From: DATATV01 sp035551355
Lineage (GTDB): Bacteria; Actinomycetota; Actinomycetes; Mycobacteriales; Pseudonocardiaceae
Direction: 5' to 3'
DNA: 6,974 bases
NCBI GenBank assembly: GCA_035551355.1
Contig: DASZNF010000109.1
Coordinates: 1-6,974, forward strand
Position 1 is the stretch's first letter. Each line of letters opens with the position of its first letter. Under the pieces are notes generated by a model that ran no database searches, was not told the DNA's origin, and saw only the letters and a program-made list of their open reading frames with translations. The position numbers and the translations under genes are program-made. Positions 5,869-6,974 of this stretch are shown piece after piece.

Positions 5869-6883
5869 GGGCGACGTGCGGATCGCGCTGGTCGGATGCG
5901 GGGCGATGGGCGAGATCGTGGCCGGTGCCTGTTACGCCCAACCCAACGACAACTATCAACTGGTGGCCGTGGTCGATGCCCGCCCGGAGCGGGCCGAGCC
6001 TCTGGCCAGATCGCTGGGCGTGCCCGGTTTCGCCGCGCTGGCCGACCTTTTCGCCAGCGAGGTCGCGGTGGACGCGGTGGATCTGCGCCTGCCCCACCAC
6101 CTGCACGCCCCGGTGGCCGTCGAGGCCGTCGAGCACGGCGTGCACGTGCTGGTGGAAAAGCCCCTGGCCACCACCCTGGCCGACGGCAAGCGAATCGTCG
6201 ACGCCGGTCGCGCGGCCGGCGTGGTGGTCGCGGTGGCCGAGAACTACCCGCACCTGCCCTCGGTGCGCGCGGTCGCGGAAGCGTTGGCCCGTCAGGAAAT
6301 CGGCACGGTGCACGCGCTGCGCACCACCCGCGCGTACACCCTGGACGGGGTGTGGACCCGGGACGGCTGGCGGCAGGACGGCGGCCCGTCCGCCGGGGTG
6401 CTGCTGGACCAGGGCACCCATCACACGAGCCTGCTGCGCCGGTTGGGCGGGGAGATCGTGTCGGTCAGCGCGCAGGCGCACACCGCGGGGGAAGCCGAGA
6501 CGGTGCTGCTCACCGTGCGGTTCGCCAGTGGCCTGCTCGGCCAGTCGCTGTACTCGTGGGGCAGCCTCGCCCTGGACGGCGAGCCGGAGGCCACGGTGTT
6601 CGGCTCGACCGGCCGCATCGACATCCGGGTCAGCTACCACGGCGATCGCGGCGGCGCGATCCGCTACGACGCCTCCGAACCGGTGGGCGCCCCGATCAGC
6701 GGACCGGAGAACTACTACGACAGCCACCGGCTGATCATCGACGACTGGGCCGCCGCGGTGGCCGAACACCGCGCTCCCCGGGTGCCGGCCCAGGACGCCC
6801 TGGCCGACCTGGCCGTGGTCCTGGCCGCCGCGCGGTCCGTGGCCGAGGGCGGCGTCCCGATCCCGGTGCCGGCGCTGGATTGA
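5867..6883 (+). CDS. Gfo/Idh/MocA-family NAD(P)-dependent oxidoreductase
   Basis: Cytoplasmic dehydrogenase of 338 residues, the usual length for this family, which oxidises or reduces hydroxyl groups of sugars, inositols and related compounds. The N-terminal Rossmann domain has VRIALVGCGAMG (dinucleotide loop G10-C-G12-A-M-G15). D37 at the end of the second strand (LVAVVDARP) favours NAD over NADP. The hallmark E97-K98-P99 supplies the conserved lysine. The C-terminal alpha/beta domain contains LLDQGTHHTSLLRRLGG, where D181 and H185 fit the family's D-x-G-x-H active-site motif. The second acidic residue often seen in that motif (D-x-G-x-H-x-x-D) is replaced by S188. The substrate cannot be predicted. 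ATG 5867 is the first start, but GTG 5876 (V4) fits the predicted RNA start better and begins right at the first Rossmann strand. No Shine-Dalgarno is visible for either. It lies divergent from the IclR gene, its probable regulator. Confidence 0.93.
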   Translation: MGDVRIALVGCGAMGEIVAGACYAQPNDNYQLVAVVDARPERAEPLARSLGVPGFAALADLFASEVAVDAVDLRLPHHLHAPVAVEAVEHGVHVLVEKPLATTLADGKRIVDAGRAAGVVVAVAENYPHLPSVRAVAEALARQEIGTVHALRTTRAYTLDGVWTRDGWRQDGGPSAGVLLDQGTHHTSLLRRLGGEIVSVSAQAHTAGEAETVLLTVRFASGLLGQSLYSWGSLALDGEPEATVFGSTGRIDIRVSYHGDRGGAIRYDASEPVGAPISGPENYYDSHRLIIDDWAAAVAEHRAPRVPAQDALADLAVVLAAARSVAEGGVPIPVPALD

Positions 6884-6897
6884 GCTGACAAAAGAAT

Positions 6898-6936
6898 CAG
6901 GCCGGCGGTCGGGGCTCTCCCGCGACCGCCGGCCTG
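6898..6936. terminator. Strong hairpin terminator after the oxidoreductase gene
   Basis: CAGGCCGGCGGTCG (6898-6911) and CGACCGCCGGCCTG (6923-6936) are perfect 14-bp inverted arms around an 11-base loop, starting 15 bases after the stop codon. No T run follows, as is common for terminators in high-GC actinomycetes. The symmetry would also let it stop transcription arriving from the right. Confidence 0.75.
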
Positions 6937-6974
6937 TGTCACTGGCCCGGCGAGATCAGATCACACGTCGTAGT

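Noticed and set aside
5331..6734. A 467-codon + strand frame spanning the divergent region and the oxidoreductase gene
   Set aside because: It is Arg/Ser/Cys/Trp-rich without domain structure, crosses two genes with clear families, and is an alternative frame of GC-rich coding DNA.
5797..6888. A 363-codon + strand frame overlapping the oxidoreductase gene
   Set aside because: It is extremely Arg/Gly-rich and lacks motifs, whereas the adjacent frame holds the complete Rossmann, EKP and D-x-G-x-H motifs.
6937..6974. AGATCAGATCACAC near the window end as a possible attachment site or repeat
   Set aside because: There is only a short partial GATCA repetition, with no tRNA, integrase or second copy in the window.

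Overview
The window is high-GC DNA with strong third-position G/C bias. It carries a 5S rRNA of actinobacterial type and an actinobacterial-style GlnE, so the source is very probably an actinomycete, perhaps from Mycobacteriales or Pseudonocardiales (inference; the genus cannot be read from the sequence alone). It looks like ordinary chromosome. I see no mobile element, integrase, CRISPR array, tRNA or phage gene.

Layout, left to right. (1) 1-200: the tail of an rRNA operon, with about 22 bases of 23S-5S spacer, a complete 5S rRNA, and a textbook UUCG-capped intrinsic terminator. (2) 200-4266, + strand: a GNAT-family acetyltransferase followed 40 bases later by glnE, the large bifunctional enzyme that adenylylates and deadenylylates glutamine synthetase. 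(3) 4284-5638, - strand: a two-gene unit transcribed toward glnE. It consists of an IclR-family regulator whose stop codon overlaps (TGATG) the start of a 179-residue lectin-like (concanavalin-A/LamG-type) beta-sandwich protein with no signal peptide. (4) 5639-5866: a 228-base divergent control region containing a 15-bp inverted repeat and other small symmetries, a consensus -35 hexamer, and a very short open frame behind a strong Shine-Dalgarno sequence. (5) 5867-6883, + strand: a Gfo/Idh/MocA-family NAD(P)-dependent oxidoreductase, followed by a 14-bp-arm hairpin. The last 38 bases (6937-6974) hold nothing I can name.

How the parts fit: glnE belongs to nitrogen control and has no visible functional link to its neighbours. 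The IclR regulator, lectin-like protein and Gfo/Idh oxidoreductase form a plausible small regulon for a sugar or polyol-type compound, with IclR controlling both sides of the divergent region. That assignment is inference from gene order and family. The most unusual items are the translational coupling of an IclR regulator to an unsecreted lectin-fold protein, signs that the oxidoreductase mRNA may be leaderless and start at an internal GTG, and the repeats in the divergent region. I found no evidence for a wholly new multi-gene system.
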